From NCBI GenBank assembly GCA_016201105.1, contig JACQDN010000057.1:34891-98890 (forward strand): DNA of 64,000 nucleotides, written 5' to 3'. A program made the translations under genes and the position numbers. Positions 19,718 to 32,424 of this stretch are shown here, piece after piece. Every line of letters begins with the position of its first letter. The first letter of the stretch is position 1. The notes under the pieces were generated by a model. The model ran no database searches. It had not been told where the DNA came from and saw only the letters and a list, made by a program, of their open reading frames with translations. The stretch is from Pseudomonadota bacterium (lineage in GTDB: Bacteria; Pseudomonadota; Alphaproteobacteria; Micropepsales; Micropepsaceae).

Positions 19718-20437
19718 TCAAAAGTTCGGGAGATCCTGGACGTTGGGCTTGCCATTGCGAATTTCATTGTCGCGCGCCTGCCGGTAGAGGCTGCGGACGG
19801 TGGCGTAGTAGTCCACAGACGTGCGCTCGATGCTCTCCATGGTGTCGATATTGCGGGAACGCAGATCCAGCACATTGGCACCTTGGCGCCCGACCGACCA
19901 CCACAGATGCGAACGGATTGAGATGTAGGTGGTGGGATCCAGGAAGACATCGACGACCTGACCGGCGGCATCGCGCGGCGGATCGGGGCCCAGGAACGGC
20001 AGCACCATGTAAGGGCCTTCGCCCACGCCGTAGGTGCCCAGCGTCTGGCCGAAATCTTCGGAATGATAGGGCACGCCCCATTTGGTGGCGATGTCGAACA
20101 AGCCCGCGATGCCGATGGTGGAGTTCACGCCGAAGCGCGTCACCGTTTCGCCGGCGCGCGAGAATTCGCCCTGCAGCACGTCGTTGGCGAATGTGATCGG
20201 CAAGTCGAGATTGGTGAGCACATTGTGCACGCCGTCCCGCGCCGGCTTGGGCACCACTTCGACGTAGAACTTGGCGGTGGGCAGCAGCACCGCGCGGTCC
20301 ACCTTCTGGTTCGAGTCGAAGATGGCCCGATTGGTCTGCTCGAACGGATCGTTCGTGCCCGTGCTGTCGGTGCTCGCGCAGCCCGAAAGAGCCAGCCCGG
20401 AGGCCAGCACCACAACGGCACTCAATTCCCTCATCAT
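19718..20437 (-). CDS. mlaA: MlaA (VacJ) outer-membrane lipoprotein
   Basis: 239 residues. The lipobox LALSGC places the lipidated cysteine at residue 20. The body carries the VacJ signature DPFEQTNRAIFDSNQKVDRAVLLP, then VLTNLDLPITFANDVLQGEF, and GPYMVLPFLGPDPPRDAAGQVVD. MlaA sits in the inner leaflet of the outer membrane, removes mislocalised phospholipids and passes them to MlaC. Gene order mlaA-mlaC is common in alphaproteobacteria, where mlaFED is often elsewhere. Confidence 0.93.
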   Translation of the reverse strand: MMRELSAVVVLASGLALSGCASTDSTGTNDPFEQTNRAIFDSNQKVDRAVLLPTAKFYVEVVPKPARDGVHNVLTNLDLPITFANDVLQGEFSRAGETVTRFGVNSTIGIAGLFDIATKWGVPYHSEDFGQTLGTYGVGEGPYMVLPFLGPDPPRDAAGQVVDVFLDPTTYISIRSHLWWSVGRQGANVLDLRSRNIDTMESIERTSVDYYATVRSLYRQARDNEIRNGKPNVQDLPNF

Positions 20438-20550
20438 CAGAAGCTCTTATCCCACCCAATCAACGCACAAAAGCCTTAAGCGTTCGTGCGCCGCCTTCCC
20501 GGCGCGGATTCGCCGCGGAATCACACGAGTTCCCGCTCAGCTTACGGTTA

Positions 20551-20564
20551 GCATATAGGTATGC
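20551..20564. promoter_or_regulatory. Weak inverted repeat upstream of the ArsR-methyltransferase gene
   Basis: GCATA-N4-TATGC, about 90 bases before the stronger palindrome at 20636. Its half-site (CATA/TATG) shares letters with that palindrome, so it may be a second, weaker operator; this is tentative. Confidence 0.35.
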
Positions 20565-20635
20565 CCTCAGCATCTTACGCGTTGGCACCAAATTCGGTTT
20601 TCCCCGGGTCTGTGACCTTCCTACGATTGCATAAT

Positions 20636-20657
20636 CATATAAAGATATGTTTATATG
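20636..20657. promoter_or_regulatory. Perfect palindrome, candidate operator of the ArsR-methyltransferase regulator
   Basis: CATATAAA, six spacer bases (GATATG), then TTTATATG. Arms pair perfectly over 8 bp in an AT-rich patch unlike its surroundings. It lies 19 bases before the favoured start ATG 20676 and covers the alternative ATG 20655, as expected for an autoregulatory operator of the operon sahR-like/metF/metH. Confidence 0.7.
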
Positions 20658-20675
20658 GTGTGGCAATTTGGGAAA

Positions 20676-21674
20676 ATGCACGTGGACAGGCTTTTGACCA
20701 TGCTCCGGGCGGCGGGCGACCCGACGCGGCTGAGGCTCCTCTTGCTGCTGCGAGAGGCCGAGCTGACCGTCAGCGAGCTGATCCAGATCGTCGGCCAGAG
20801 CCAGCCCCGGGTCTCCCGGCACCTCAAGCTCCTCACCGAAGCCAGCCTGATCCAGCGCTTCAAGGAAGGAAGCTGGGTCTTCTACCGGGCCGCCGACAAA
20901 GGCGAGGGTGCCGAGCTCGGCACGACCCTGGCCGCGCTGGCGGCGCAGGATGCGCCGGCGTTCGACTCCGATCTGCGCCGTCTCGCGCAGGTGCGCGAAG
21001 CGCGCGCCGCCGCGGCTGCCGCGTTCTTCAAAGCCAATGCCGCCGAATGGGAGCGCCTGCGCTCGCTGCATGCGCCGGAGAAAGACGTGGAAACCGCGAT
21101 CGTGCGGCTGCTGCAGAACGGCGCGCTCGACTCCGTGCTCGATGCCGGCACCGGAACCGGACGCATGCTCGAGCTGCTCGCGCCGCATATCAAGCGCGGT
21201 ATCGGGGTCGATACGAGTCCGGAAATGCTCGCCATCGCGCGCGACCGCCTGGAGCGCGCGCACGCCCAGCATTGCCAAGTGCGGCTGTCGGATGTCTATC
21301 GCCTGCCATTCGCAGACGGATCGGCGCAGCAGGGTTTCGACGCCGTGCTGTTTCATCAGGTGCTGCATTATCTGGACGATCCCGGCACCGCCGTCGCCGA
21401 AGCGGCTCGCGTGCTCAAGACCGGCGGGCGCATCCTGATTGCGGATTTCGCGCCGCACGAACTGGAATTCCTGCGCGCCGAACTTGCCCACCGCCGCCTG
21501 GGGTTCTCGGATCGTGAAGTGCAGGGCTGGTTCGAAGCGGCGCATCTGAAATCGCTCGCCGCCGAAGCCATCGCGCCCGCCGGCGGCAATGCTCACGCCA
21601 AACTCACCGTGCGCATCTGGCTCGCCCAGAACACCGCCACGCGCGCGCCCAAGCGAGTTAAGGAGGCGGCATGA
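20676..21674 (+). CDS. ArsR-family regulator fused to a SAM-methyltransferase-type domain (SahR-like)
   Basis: 332 residues. The N-terminal ~100 residues form an ArsR winged helix (LRAAGDPTRLRLLLLL, recognition helix QSQPRVSRHLKLLTEASLI). From about residue 145 there is a class I methyltransferase fold (VLDAGTGTGRMLELL, then FDAVLFHQVLHYLDDP). SahR of Proteobacteria has this same two-domain form, senses S-adenosylhomocysteine and represses methionine-cycle genes. Here the gene overlaps metF by ATGA and metH follows, which fits. ATG 20655 would lie inside the operator palindrome, so I prefer ATG 20676. A true methyltransferase activity is not excluded. Confidence 0.88.
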   Translation: MHVDRLLTMLRAAGDPTRLRLLLLLREAELTVSELIQIVGQSQPRVSRHLKLLTEASLIQRFKEGSWVFYRAADKGEGAELGTTLAALAAQDAPAFDSDLRRLAQVREARAAAAAAFFKANAAEWERLRSLHAPEKDVETAIVRLLQNGALDSVLDAGTGTGRMLELLAPHIKRGIGVDTSPEMLAIARDRLERAHAQHCQVRLSDVYRLPFADGSAQQGFDAVLFHQVLHYLDDPGTAVAEAARVLKTGGRILIADFAPHELEFLRAELAHRRLGFSDREVQGWFEAAHLKSLAAEAIAPAGGNAHAKLTVRIWLAQNTATRAPKRVKEAA

Positions 21675-22570
21675 GTTTGCGCCGGCTCGCCCGCGACACG
21701 CGTCCCCTCAAGGTCTCCTTCGAGTTTTCACCGCCGAAAACGCCGGAAGCCGAAGAGAATCTATGGCGTTGCATTCGCCGTCTTGAACCGCTGTCGCCGG
21801 CGTTTGTGTCCGTTACCTATGGCGCCGGCGGCTCGACCCGCGACCGCACCCACAACACCGTCAAACGCATCGTCGAGGAGACAACGCTTTCACCTGCCGC
21901 TCATCTCACATGTGTGGCCCATACACGCGAAGAGATCGGCGGAATCGTGAAAGGCTATTGGCAGGCCGGGATCCGCCACGTCGTGGCGCTGCGCGGCGAC
22001 ATGCCGAACATGAGCGGAGCTTATGTGCCGCATCCCGAGGGCTATGCCTCCACTCCCGATTTGATCGAAGGCATCCGCAAAATCGCGCCGTTCGAGATCA
22101 GCGTCTCGGCCTATCCCGAGCGCCATCCCGATTCCGCCTCCAGCGACAACGACCTGGAACTTTTGAAGGCGAAAATCGGCGCCGGTGCCAGCCGCGCGCT
22201 TACCCAATTCGGCTTCGACACAGAAGCCATCGCGCGCTTCCGCGATCGCGCGGTGCGCGCGGGTGTGAACGTACCGATCGTGCCGGGCCTTATTCCGACG
22301 ACCAACATCAAAGGCGTCAAACGCATGGCGGCGCAGGCAGGCGCCAGCGTGCCCGATTGGCTGGCCTCGCTCTATGACGGGCTCGACAACGACGCCGACA
22401 CGCGCAAATTGATCGCGGCCAGCGTGCTTGCCGAACAGGTCGAAGAATTGCGCGCCGAGGGCTTCGACGAGTTTCACTTCTACACCCTCAATCAGGCCGA
22501 TCTGACTTTCGCGGCGTGCTGTCTGCTGGGAATGAAACCGAAGCGCGTGTCATCTGAGGCTCACTCATGA
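21671..22570 (+). CDS. metF: 5,10-methylenetetrahydrofolate reductase
   Basis: 299 residues, normal for bacterial MetF. It reduces methylene-THF to 5-methyl-THF with FAD, supplying the methyl donor for MetH. Family blocks visible are VSFEFSPPKTPEAEENL, FVSVTYGAGGSTRDRT, HLTCVAHTREEI, VVALRGDMP, and the ending HFYTLNQADLTFAACCLLG. It is translationally coupled to the SahR-like regulator (ATGA overlap) and followed after a repeat element by metH. Confidence 0.95.
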   Translation: MSLRRLARDTRPLKVSFEFSPPKTPEAEENLWRCIRRLEPLSPAFVSVTYGAGGSTRDRTHNTVKRIVEETTLSPAAHLTCVAHTREEIGGIVKGYWQAGIRHVVALRGDMPNMSGAYVPHPEGYASTPDLIEGIRKIAPFEISVSAYPERHPDSASSDNDLELLKAKIGAGASRALTQFGFDTEAIARFRDRAVRAGVNVPIVPGLIPTTNIKGVKRMAAQAGASVPDWLASLYDGLDNDADTRKLIAASVLAEQVEELRAEGFDEFHFYTLNQADLTFAACCLLGMKPKRVSSEAHS

Positions 22571-22586
22571 ATATTCTTCCAAGTTT

Positions 22587-22763
22587 CTCCCTCTCCCCCG
22601 CAGGGGGAGAGGGCGGGGTGAGGGGGCCTCGACGAGCCACTAATTTTGAAGTCACAAGCGCTTTGTATTCGCATCTCTCGCGATCGACCGAATTCAGTGT
22701 TCTGACTTCAGGCACCCCCTCACCCCACCCTCTCCCCCGCTTCGCGGGGGCGAGTGAGATTCT
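22587..22763. repeat. Composite palindromic element between metF and metH
   Basis: Left hairpin CTCTCCCCC-GCA-GGGGGAGAG followed by GGGGTGAGGGGGCCTC; about 100 bases of unrelated DNA; then CACCCCCTCACCCCACCC and a second hairpin CCCCCGC-TT-GCGGGGG. The outer parts are inverted copies, so the whole can fold as a large cruciform. Related copies are at 26525-26687, 29445-29560 and 37599-37631. Confidence 0.9.
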
Positions 22764-22775
22764 CGCGAGCATGTC

Positions 22776-26486
<3,711 letters not shown>

Positions 26487-26524
26487 TTTTCTTTCTCGAG
26501 CTGTGAAGCTCTCACTTAGACATT

Positions 26525-26687
26525 CCCTCTCCCCTATCGGGGGAGAGGGCAGGGTGAGGGGGCCTCTCCGCGCCGCGAATTTCGAAAGCGCTCACTGCAA
26601 CAGTTCACCTACAAAGAAGATTTCGGTAGCGACGTCGCCGCCCCCTCACCCCAACCCTCTCCCCCGCTGCGCGGGGGCGAGGGAGAA
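26525..26687. repeat. Composite palindromic element after metH
   Basis: Same architecture as the element before metH: hairpin CTCTCCCC-TATC-GGGGGAGAG, GGGTGAGGGGGCCTC, a unique centre, then CCCCCTCACCCCAACCC and hairpin CCCCCGC-TGC-GCGGGGG. metH is thus bracketed by two copies in the same orientation. Confidence 0.88.
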
Positions 26688-26724
26688 GAAAAAGAAAAAG
26701 GCCGATGCTGTTCGCACCGGCCTT
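26686..26724 (-). terminator. Rho-independent terminator for the 25-residue peptide gene
   Basis: Read on the minus strand, an 11-bp stem with one G-U pair (AAGGCCGGTGC / GCATCGGCCTT) and loop GAACA is followed by TTTTCTTTTTCTT. It lies 34 bases after the stop of the small minus-strand gene. The plus-strand side also has a T-rich tail, so it may stop transcription both ways. Confidence 0.8.
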
Positions 26725-26758
26725 CGTTTCTCTTTTTCTTTTCCCCAACGCCTCGGGC

Positions 26759-26836
26759 TTACAGGAATCCGAAGACGATCGCCCCCAGAAAGACGAAGAC
26801 GAGACTGACGGTCAGAAGCTGGACTTCACGCGCCAT
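26759..26836 (-). CDS. 25-residue single-helix membrane peptide
   Basis: ATG start preceded by an excellent ribosome site (CGGAGGGACGTCC-ATG). The peptide begins MAREVQLLTVSL and continues as one hydrophobic helix ending GAIVFGFL before TAA. A good intrinsic terminator follows. Start signal, membrane-helix composition and terminator together make this a believable small-protein gene even though it is far below usual length cut-offs. Function unknown. Confidence 0.6.
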   Translation of the reverse strand: MAREVQLLTVSLVFVFLGAIVFGFL

Positions 26837-27010
26837 GGACGTCCCTCCGTTCTGGACGAGAGTGCGAGTCTGCACCCGGCACAAAAGATTCGAAAGGCCG
26901 ACTCGGTTCCTCGGACCGGAAGAAAATTTCCGATTGACAAGTAAAATCCAGGCAATCCGTGCCGTGCAGGTGGCGGCTGTGGACAACTTTATGGATCCGC
27001 TGCCTGCGCC

Positions 27011-27703
27011 CTACCAGGGCAGCGTCACCCCCGTATAGTCGAAGAACGTGCCGCTATCGGACGGTGTCAGCTTCCCGATCAATTTGCGCATGCTGGCGAT
27101 GGCTTCGGAGGGTTCCAGAGGCGCGCCGCGCCCGCCCATATCGGTCCTTACCCAGCCCGGATGCATCGGCACGACGATAATGCCGTCGCCGGCCCAGGCG
27201 CGGGAAAGCCCGCGCATCGCGCTGTTGAGCGCGGCTTTCGACGAGCGATAGGCGAAATAGTCTCCCGGATGCCGCTCGATGCTGCCCATGCGGCTGGTGA
27301 TGGCGATGAACTTCTTCCCGCCGCCTTTTTTGAGATGCGGATGAAAGGCCTGCGCCACACGCAGCGGCGCGATGGTGTTGACCGCGAAAGTTTCCGCCCA
27401 GCCGTCATAGTCCATGCGGTCGGCGTCCTGATGTTTCGGTCCATAGACGCCGGCATTGTTGATCAGGATGTCGATCGCCTCACCGCGCAGATCCGTAGCG
27501 AGTCGATCGATCTGCTCCAGCTTCAGGACGTCCAGCGCGTGAACGGTGATTTTGCCGCCAGAGGCGCGCGCGAGGTTTTCCAATTCATCCGCTTTCGCCG
27601 GCGTGCGGCAGCAGGCGAAAACGCGCGCGCCCGCTTGCGCATATTGCTTCGCGAATTCAAGGCCGAGGCCCCGGTTCGTGCCGGTGATGAGGACGTTCGT
27701 CAT
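27011..27703 (-). CDS. Short-chain dehydrogenase/reductase
   Basis: 230 residues with the NAD(P) loop [12 protein letters not shown] (residues 8-19), NNAG at 82-85, and the catalytic set Ser137, Tyr152 and Lys156 (YRSSK). It resembles the C-factor-like SDR group (close to the Myxococcus CsgA type) of unknown substrate. The start overlaps the oxoprolinase stop by ATGA, so it is translated downstream of that gene. Confidence 0.93.
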   Translation of the reverse strand: MTNVLITGTNRGLGLEFAKQYAQAGARVFACCRTPAKADELENLARASGGKITVHALDVLKLEQIDRLATDLRGEAIDILINNAGVYGPKHQDADRMDYDGWAETFAVNTIAPLRVAQAFHPHLKKGGGKKFIAITSRMGSIERHPGDYFAYRSSKAALNSAMRGLSRAWAGDGIIVVPMHPGWVRTDMGGRGAPLEPSEAIASMRKLIGKLTPSDSGTFFDYTGVTLPW

Positions 27704-30700
27704 GAACCTTTGCCAAATCCGCCGCCGCCGGGGGTGGCGATGATGATCTCGTCGCCTTCGTTCACCGCAATCTCGTCGCGGCCTTTAAGCGAAACGGTCT
27801 CACCGTCGGCGCGAATGAGCAGGTTCGAACCCGGCTGACCGGCTTCGCCACCTTCCAATCCAAAGGGCTCGGTTTCCCGTCGCATGGAAAGGATCGACGC
27901 CGTCATCGCTTCGCGGAAACGAATGCGCCGCAGAGTGCCGTCGCCACCGCGATGTTTGCCGCGTCCGCCCGATCCCTTGCGAATGGAGAATTCCTCCAGC
28001 AGCACCGGAAAGCGGGTTTCCAGCACTTCGGGATCGGTCAGCCGCGAATTGGTCATGTGAGTGTGCACCGCGGAGCGTCCGTCGAAGTCGCGCCCGGCGC
28101 CCGCGCCGCCGCAGATCGTCTCGTAATATTGGTGCTGCGCATTGCCGAAGGTGAGATTGTTCATGGTGCCCTGGCTCGCCGCGAGCACGCCGAGCGCACC
28201 GAACAAGGCGTCCACCACCGCCTGGCTCGTCTCCACATTGCCGCCCGCAACCGCTGCCGGATAGTCGGGATTGAGCATCGAGCGTTCCGGCACAACGATC
28301 TCGATCGGCTTCAAACATCCGGCATTCATCGGGATATCGGAATTCACCAGGCAGCGGAACACGTACAGCACCGCCGCCTTGGTGACGGAGCGTGGAGCGT
28401 TGAGGTTGCTCTCCTGCTGCACCGAGGTGCCGGTGAAATCCACCCGTGCCGAACGCTGCGTGCGATCCACCGAAACCTTCACGCGAATCTCGGCGCCGCC
28501 ATCCATCGGCATCGCAAAGGCGCCGTCTTTCAGCGCACCGATCACGCGGCGCACTTCTTCCTCGGCATTGTCTTGCACGTGGCGCATATAAGCGCCGACC
28601 GTCTCCGCGCCGTACTGCGCCACGGCGCGTTTCAATTCCTCGGCACCTTTGGTGCAGGCCGCGGCCTGGGCTTTGAGATCGGCCACGTTCTGGTCGGGGT
28701 TGCGCGCCGGCGTCGCATTGGCCGCCAGCACGGCGCGCACCGCGGTTTCGTCGAAGCGGCCGGCGCGGACCATCTGGATGCCGTCGAACAGCACGCCTTC
28801 TTCGTCGAGGTGGACTGAGAAGGGCGGCATCGAGCCCGGCGAGATGCCGCCGATATCGGCGTGATGGCCGCGGCTGGCGACGAAAAAGCGCCGCACGCCG
28901 TCGATGAAGACCGGTGCCACCACGGTGATGTCGGGCAGATGCGTGCCGCCGTCATAGGGCGCGTTGGTCACGAACATGTCGCCGTCGCGCATCTCAGGAT
29001 GCTTGGCCATGACGGCGGTGACGCAGTCGCCCATCGATCCTAGATGCACCGGCATGTGCGGCGCGTTGGCGACGAGGCCACCTTCGGCATCGAAGATCGC
29101 GCAGGAGAAATCGAGCCGCTCCTTGATGTTCACGCTCGAGGCAGTGTTCTGCAGCGTCGCACCCATCTCCTCGGCGATCGCCATGAACAGATTGGCGAAC
29201 ACTTCCAGCAGAACCGGATCGCTGTCCGTCACGGTCTTCGCAGCGACATCGCGGACTTTCTCGCGTGTCAGAATTACCGCGCGCCGCTCGCTGACCTCCG
29301 CGCGCCAACCGGGTTCGACGACGATAGTCTGATGCGGTTCGATCAGCAGAGCAGGGCCTTCAATGTTTTCGCCTGCGGGCAGATCTTCGATGCGATGCAC
29401 AGCGGCGTCATGCCAAGCGCCTTGAGAGAAGAACCGGACGGCTTCTCCCTCTCCCCCTCCGGGGGAGAGGGTCGGGGTGAGGGGGTCTCGACGAGTGAGC
29501 GCAACTTTCGACGCCCCCTCACCCAACCCTCTCCCCCGCTTCAGCGGGGGAGAGAGAGAAGTTGCCGCTTCAACCTCCACCGACTCCACAACCAGCGCTT
29601 TGCCTTCAAACCCAAACCCGAAGAGTTTGGCGTGCTGTTCACCGAAGGCGCGCGTCATCTCGCTCAGCGCCGCAAAACCAATCGGCAGCGTCGTATCGCT
29701 GCCTTCGTAGCGGATGTGCGCGCGCGCCGAGGTCTTCACATCGCGCCCGCCCTGCGCGGCGATCTCTGCCGAAGCTTCCCTCCCCAGCGTGTCTGCCAGT
29801 TTCTCAAGCTGGGGCATCAACGCCGCGTCGAGACGCGCGCCCACCGCGCGCTGGCGCACGCTGCGCAACGCCGCGAGTTTCATGCCGTAGGCCGAAAGCA
29901 GGCTCGAAAAGGGATGAATAAACACCCGCGTCATGCCGAGCGCATCGGCGACGAGGCACGCATGCTGCCCGCCCGCGCCGCCGAAAGAATTGAGCGTGTA
30001 GGAACGCGTGTCGTAGCCGCGCGCCACCGAAATGCGGCGAATGGCGTTGGCCATGTTCTCCACCGCAATGCGGATGAAACCGTCGGCGACCTCTTCGGCC
30101 GAGCGGCCGTCGCCGATGTCGCGCGCGACGTTGGCAAACGCTGCACGCACCGCGCCTTCATCCAACGGCTCGTCGGCACCGCTTCCAAAAATCCGCGGGA
30201 AGAATTCGCCGCGCAGCTTTCCCACCATCACATTGGCGTCGGTCACCGCCAGCGGTCCGCCGCGGCGGTAGCATTTGGGGCCGGGATCGGCGGCTGCCGA
30301 ATCCGGTCCGACGCGGAAGCGCGCGCCGTCATAGTGCAGGATCGAACCGCCGCCCGCCGCCACCGTGTGGATCGCCATCATCGGCACGCGCAAGCGCACA
30401 CCCGCCACTTCGGTTTCGTAGACGCGCTCGTAAGTGCCGTCGAACCGCGACACATCCGTCGAAGTGCCGCCCATGTCGAAACCGATGACGTGCTCGAAGC
30501 CGGCTTCGCGCGCCGTCTCGGCCTGGCCCACCACGCCGCCGGCCGGACCCGACAAGATCGCGTCCTTGCCGCGGAAAAATTCGGGCGCGGCCAACCCGCC
30601 GTTCGACGTCATGAACAGCAGCCGCGCATCGCCCAAGGATTTCGCGAGGCGACCCGCGTAGCGTGAGAGAACCGGCGAGAGATAGGCATCGGCGACCGTG

Positions 30701-31323
30701 GTGTCGCCGCGGCTCACATATTTCATCAATGGGACGGCGTCGTGGCTGGTGGAGATCTGCGTGAAGCCCAGTTCGCGCGCGATCTCGGCCGCGCGGCGTT
30801 CATGCGCGGGAGTGCGGTAGCCGTGCATGAAAAGAATGGCGCAGGAGGCAAAGCCGTCTTCGAGCGCCGCGCGCAACGCGTCGCGCAGCTTCTCTTCCTC
30901 CAGCGGATGCAGCACGGCGCCTTCGGCGCTCACCCGTTCCTTCGCCTCGATCACGCGCTCATAGAGCATGTCGGGCAACTCGATCTTCAATGCGAAAAGC
31001 TTCGGCCGGTGCTGATAGCCGATGCGCAGCTGGTCTTTGAAACCCCGTGTGGTGACCAGAACGACGCGCTCACCCTTGCGCTCCAGAAGCGCGTTGGTGG
31101 CGACCGTCGTTCCCATGCGCACTTCGCCGATGCGCCCCGGCGGGATCGACGCATTGCTCGCGACACCCAGGACGCGGCGAATGCCTTCCAGGGCCGCATC
31201 GTCATAGGCCGGATTCTCGGAAAGCAGCTTCAGCGTCGAAAGCGCGCCGTCGGGTGCCTGCGCCACCACGTCGGTGAACGTGCCGCCGCGGTCGATGTAG
31301 AAATTCCATTTGGATTTTGTCAC
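27700..31323 (-). CDS. 5-oxoprolinase / hydantoinase A-B fusion, with in-frame palindromic insert
   Basis: 1207 residues, GTG start. The N-terminal half is HyuA-like ([12 protein letters not shown] at the start, [12 protein letters not shown] near 290, [19 protein letters not shown] near 445). The C-terminal half, from about 700, is HyuB-like ([33 protein letters not shown], then [11 protein letters not shown]). It uses ATP to open 5-oxoproline or a hydantoin. Residues about 588-627 are low-complexity ([15 protein letters not shown]...[14 protein letters not shown]) and are encoded by a palindromic repeat whose length keeps the frame. The insert sits at the junction before the last part of the HyuA domain, where a surface loop is likely, so the enzyme may still work. 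Confidence 0.92.
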   Translation of the reverse strand: MTKSKWNFYIDRGGTFTDVVAQAPDGALSTLKLLSENPAYDDAALEGIRRVLGVASNASIPPGRIGEVRMGTTVATNALLERKGERVVLVTTRGFKDQLRIGYQHRPKLFALKIELPDMLYERVIEAKERVSAEGAVLHPLEEEKLRDALRAALEDGFASCAILFMHGYRTPAHERRAAEIARELGFTQISTSHDAVPLMKYVSRGDTTVADAYLSPVLSRYAGRLAKSLGDARLLFMTSNGGLAAPEFFRGKDAILSGPAGGVVGQAETAREAGFEHVIGFDMGGTSTDVSRFDGTYERVYETEVAGVRLRVPMMAIHTVAAGGGSILHYDGARFRVGPDSAAADPGPKCYRRGGPLAVTDANVMVGKLRGEFFPRIFGSGADEPLDEGAVRAAFANVARDIGDGRSAEEVADGFIRIAVENMANAIRRISVARGYDTRSYTLNSFGGAGGQHACLVADALGMTRVFIHPFSSLLSAYGMKLAALRSVRQRAVGARLDAALMPQLEKLADTLGREASAEIAAQGGRDVKTSARAHIRYEGSDTTLPIGFAALSEMTRAFGEQHAKLFGFGFEGKALVVESVEVEAATSLSPPLKRGRGLGEGASKVALTRRDPLTPTLSPGGGEGEAVRFFSQGAWHDAAVHRIEDLPAGENIEGPALLIEPHQTIVVEPGWRAEVSERRAVILTREKVRDVAAKTVTDSDPVLLEVFANLFMAIAEEMGATLQNTASSVNIKERLDFSCAIFDAEGGLVANAPHMPVHLGSMGDCVTAVMAKHPEMRDGDMFVTNAPYDGGTHLPDITVVAPVFIDGVRRFFVASRGHHADIGGISPGSMPPFSVHLDEEGVLFDGIQMVRAGRFDETAVRAVLAANATPARNPDQNVADLKAQAAACTKGAEELKRAVAQYGAETVGAYMRHVQDNAEEEVRRVIGALKDGAFAMPMDGGAEIRVKVSVDRTQRSARVDFTGTSVQQESNLNAPRSVTKAAVLYVFRCLVNSDIPMNAGCLKPIEIVVPERSMLNPDYPAAVAGGNVETSQAVVDALFGALGVLAASQGTMNNLTFGNAQHQYYETICGGAGAGRDFDGRSAVHTHMTNSRLTDPEVLETRFPVLLEEFSIRKGSGGRGKHRGGDGTLRRIRFREAMTASILSMRRETEPFGLEGGEAGQPGSNLLIRADGETVSLKGRDEIAVNEGDEIIIATPGGGGFGKGS
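29445..29560. repeat. Palindromic element inserted in frame in the oxoprolinase gene
   Basis: Hairpin CTCTCCCCCT-CC-GGGGGAGAG, GGGGTGAGGGGGTCTC, a short centre, CCCCCTCACCCAACCC, hairpin CCCCCGCT-TC-AGCGGGGG. This is the compact form of the elements flanking metH. The open reading frame runs straight through it. Confidence 0.9.
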
Positions 31324-31340
31324 GAAGCGCGTCTCGCATC

Positions 31341-31475
31341 ACCTCTCCCTTGTGGAGAGGTCGAAATTTGCGGAACGCAAATTTCGGGTGAGGGGAAGCG
31401 ATTGCCGTCGAGCACTTCCCCTCACCCGAAAAATCTTCGCTGCGCTCAGATTTTTCGACCCCACAAGGGGGAGGT
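31341..31475. repeat. Composite palindromic element upstream of the oxoprolinase gene
   Basis: Outer arms CCTCTCCCTTGTGGAGAGG and CCCCACAAGGGGGAGG, each followed inward by a hairpin (GAAATTTGCG/CGCAAATTTC and AAAATCTTCGC/GCTCAGATTTTT), with TCGGGTGAGGGGAAG and CTTCCCCTCACCCGA as inner inverted copies. It fits a large cruciform and lies only 17 bases before the GTG start on the minus strand, so it may shape the 5' leader. Confidence 0.88.
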
Positions 31476-31488
31476 AACAATACCTCGC

Positions 31489-31509
31489 TATTCGCTACTC
31501 GCCATTCGC
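31489..31509. repeat. Seven-base repeats (TATTCGC / TACTCGC / CATTCGC)
   Basis: Three heptads of the same kind as those flanking the four-helix-bundle gene at 8825 and 9270, with G in place of A at one position. No four-helix-bundle gene is present here. Confidence 0.8.
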
Positions 31510-31558
31510 CCGGCGGGGGAGGTGAATTTCCCCCGCGTTTGTCCTAATCCTTCGCCTT

Positions 31559-32287
31559 ATGTCTATTTGGGGCAAATTGGGCGGCGCGGCCGCGGGGTTT
31601 TTCCTGGGCGGCGGGCCGATCGGCGCGCTGGTGGGCGCCTTTGCCGGCCACGTGCTGATCGACCGCAATGCGTCCGTCGGCGGCGCCGAAGCGCCGGGCC
31701 TTGTCTTCACCATCGCCATTATCGCGCTGGGCGCCAAGCTGGCGAAGGCGGACGGCGTGGTCACGCGCGACGAGGAAGAGGCATTCCAGCGCATCTTCCG
31801 CGTGCCGCCCCACGAAGAGGCCAATGTCCGTCGCATCTTCAATTTGGCGCGGCAGGATACCGCCGGCTACGAAGCCTATGCGCATCAGATCGCCGGCATC
31901 TTCCGCGGCAATCCCGCCGTGCTGTAAGACATCCTCGACGGGCTGTTCGAAATCGCCAAGGCCGACGGCGTGTACCATCCCGGCGAGGCCGTCTTCCTGG
32001 AGCGTGTGGCCGAGATCTTCGGTTTCGCGCCCAACGAATTCCGCCGCATCCGCGCCTCGCACTTCGGCCCGGACAGGGACGACCCCTATACCATCCTCGG
32101 TGTCGGCTATACTGCGAGCGAAGACGAGATCAAGCGCACCTACCGTTTGCTGGTGAAGCAAAACCATCCCGACAGCATGATGGCGCGCGGCGTGCCGGAG
32201 GAATTCGTCAAGCTCGCCAACGACAAACTCGCCGCCATCAACGGCGCCTTCGACGTGATCGAAAAAGAGCGCGGGTTCAAGAACTGA
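31559..32287 (+). pseudogene. DjlA-like TerB/J-domain protein interrupted by an in-frame stop
   Basis: One continuous reading frame encodes a complete DjlA-type protein except for TAA at 31925-31927. Before the stop are a glycine-rich membrane segment (GGGPIGALVGAFAG) and the first half of a TerB-like domain. After it, in the same frame, are the rest of TerB (DILDGLFEIAKADGVYHPGEAVFL) and a C-terminal J domain (YTILGVGYTASEDEIKRTYRLLVKQNHPD, with the HPD motif). A single C-to-T change (CAA to TAA) would explain it. DjlA is a membrane-anchored co-chaperone of DnaK. It may be a real null allele, a sequencing error, or a read-through site. Confidence 0.85.
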
Positions 32288-32289
32288 AC

Positions 32290-32423
32290 CACCCTCCCTT
32301 GGGAGGGTCGAAGCGCCAAGCGCTTCGGGGAGGACGCGGACAAGGTATACTCCCTTCCACATCCTCCCCGAAAAATTTACTCGCTTCGCTCGCGAATTTT
32401 TAGACCCTCCCGAGGGAGGGTGA
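32290..32423. repeat. Composite palindromic element of the ACCCTCCC family
   Basis: Outer arms ACCCTCCC-TT-GGGAGGGT and ACCCTCCC-GA-GGGAGGGT. Next inward are hairpins GAAGCGC/GCGCTTC and AAAATTTACTCGC/GCGAATTTTT, then GGGGAGGA and TCCTCCCC around a centre GCGGACAAGGTATACTCCC. It follows the DjlA-like gene directly. The centre resembles that of the element at 58929. Confidence 0.88.
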
Positions 32424-32424
32424 G

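Noticed and set aside
20655..20675. ATG 20655 as start of the ArsR-methyltransferase gene
   Set aside because: It lies inside the operator palindrome and would add seven residues not typical of the family; ATG 20676 begins the conserved region.
20565..22775. A SAM or cobalamin riboswitch upstream of metF or metH
   Set aside because: The space before the regulator and between metF and metH shows only a DNA palindrome and repeat elements; I find no conserved riboswitch core.
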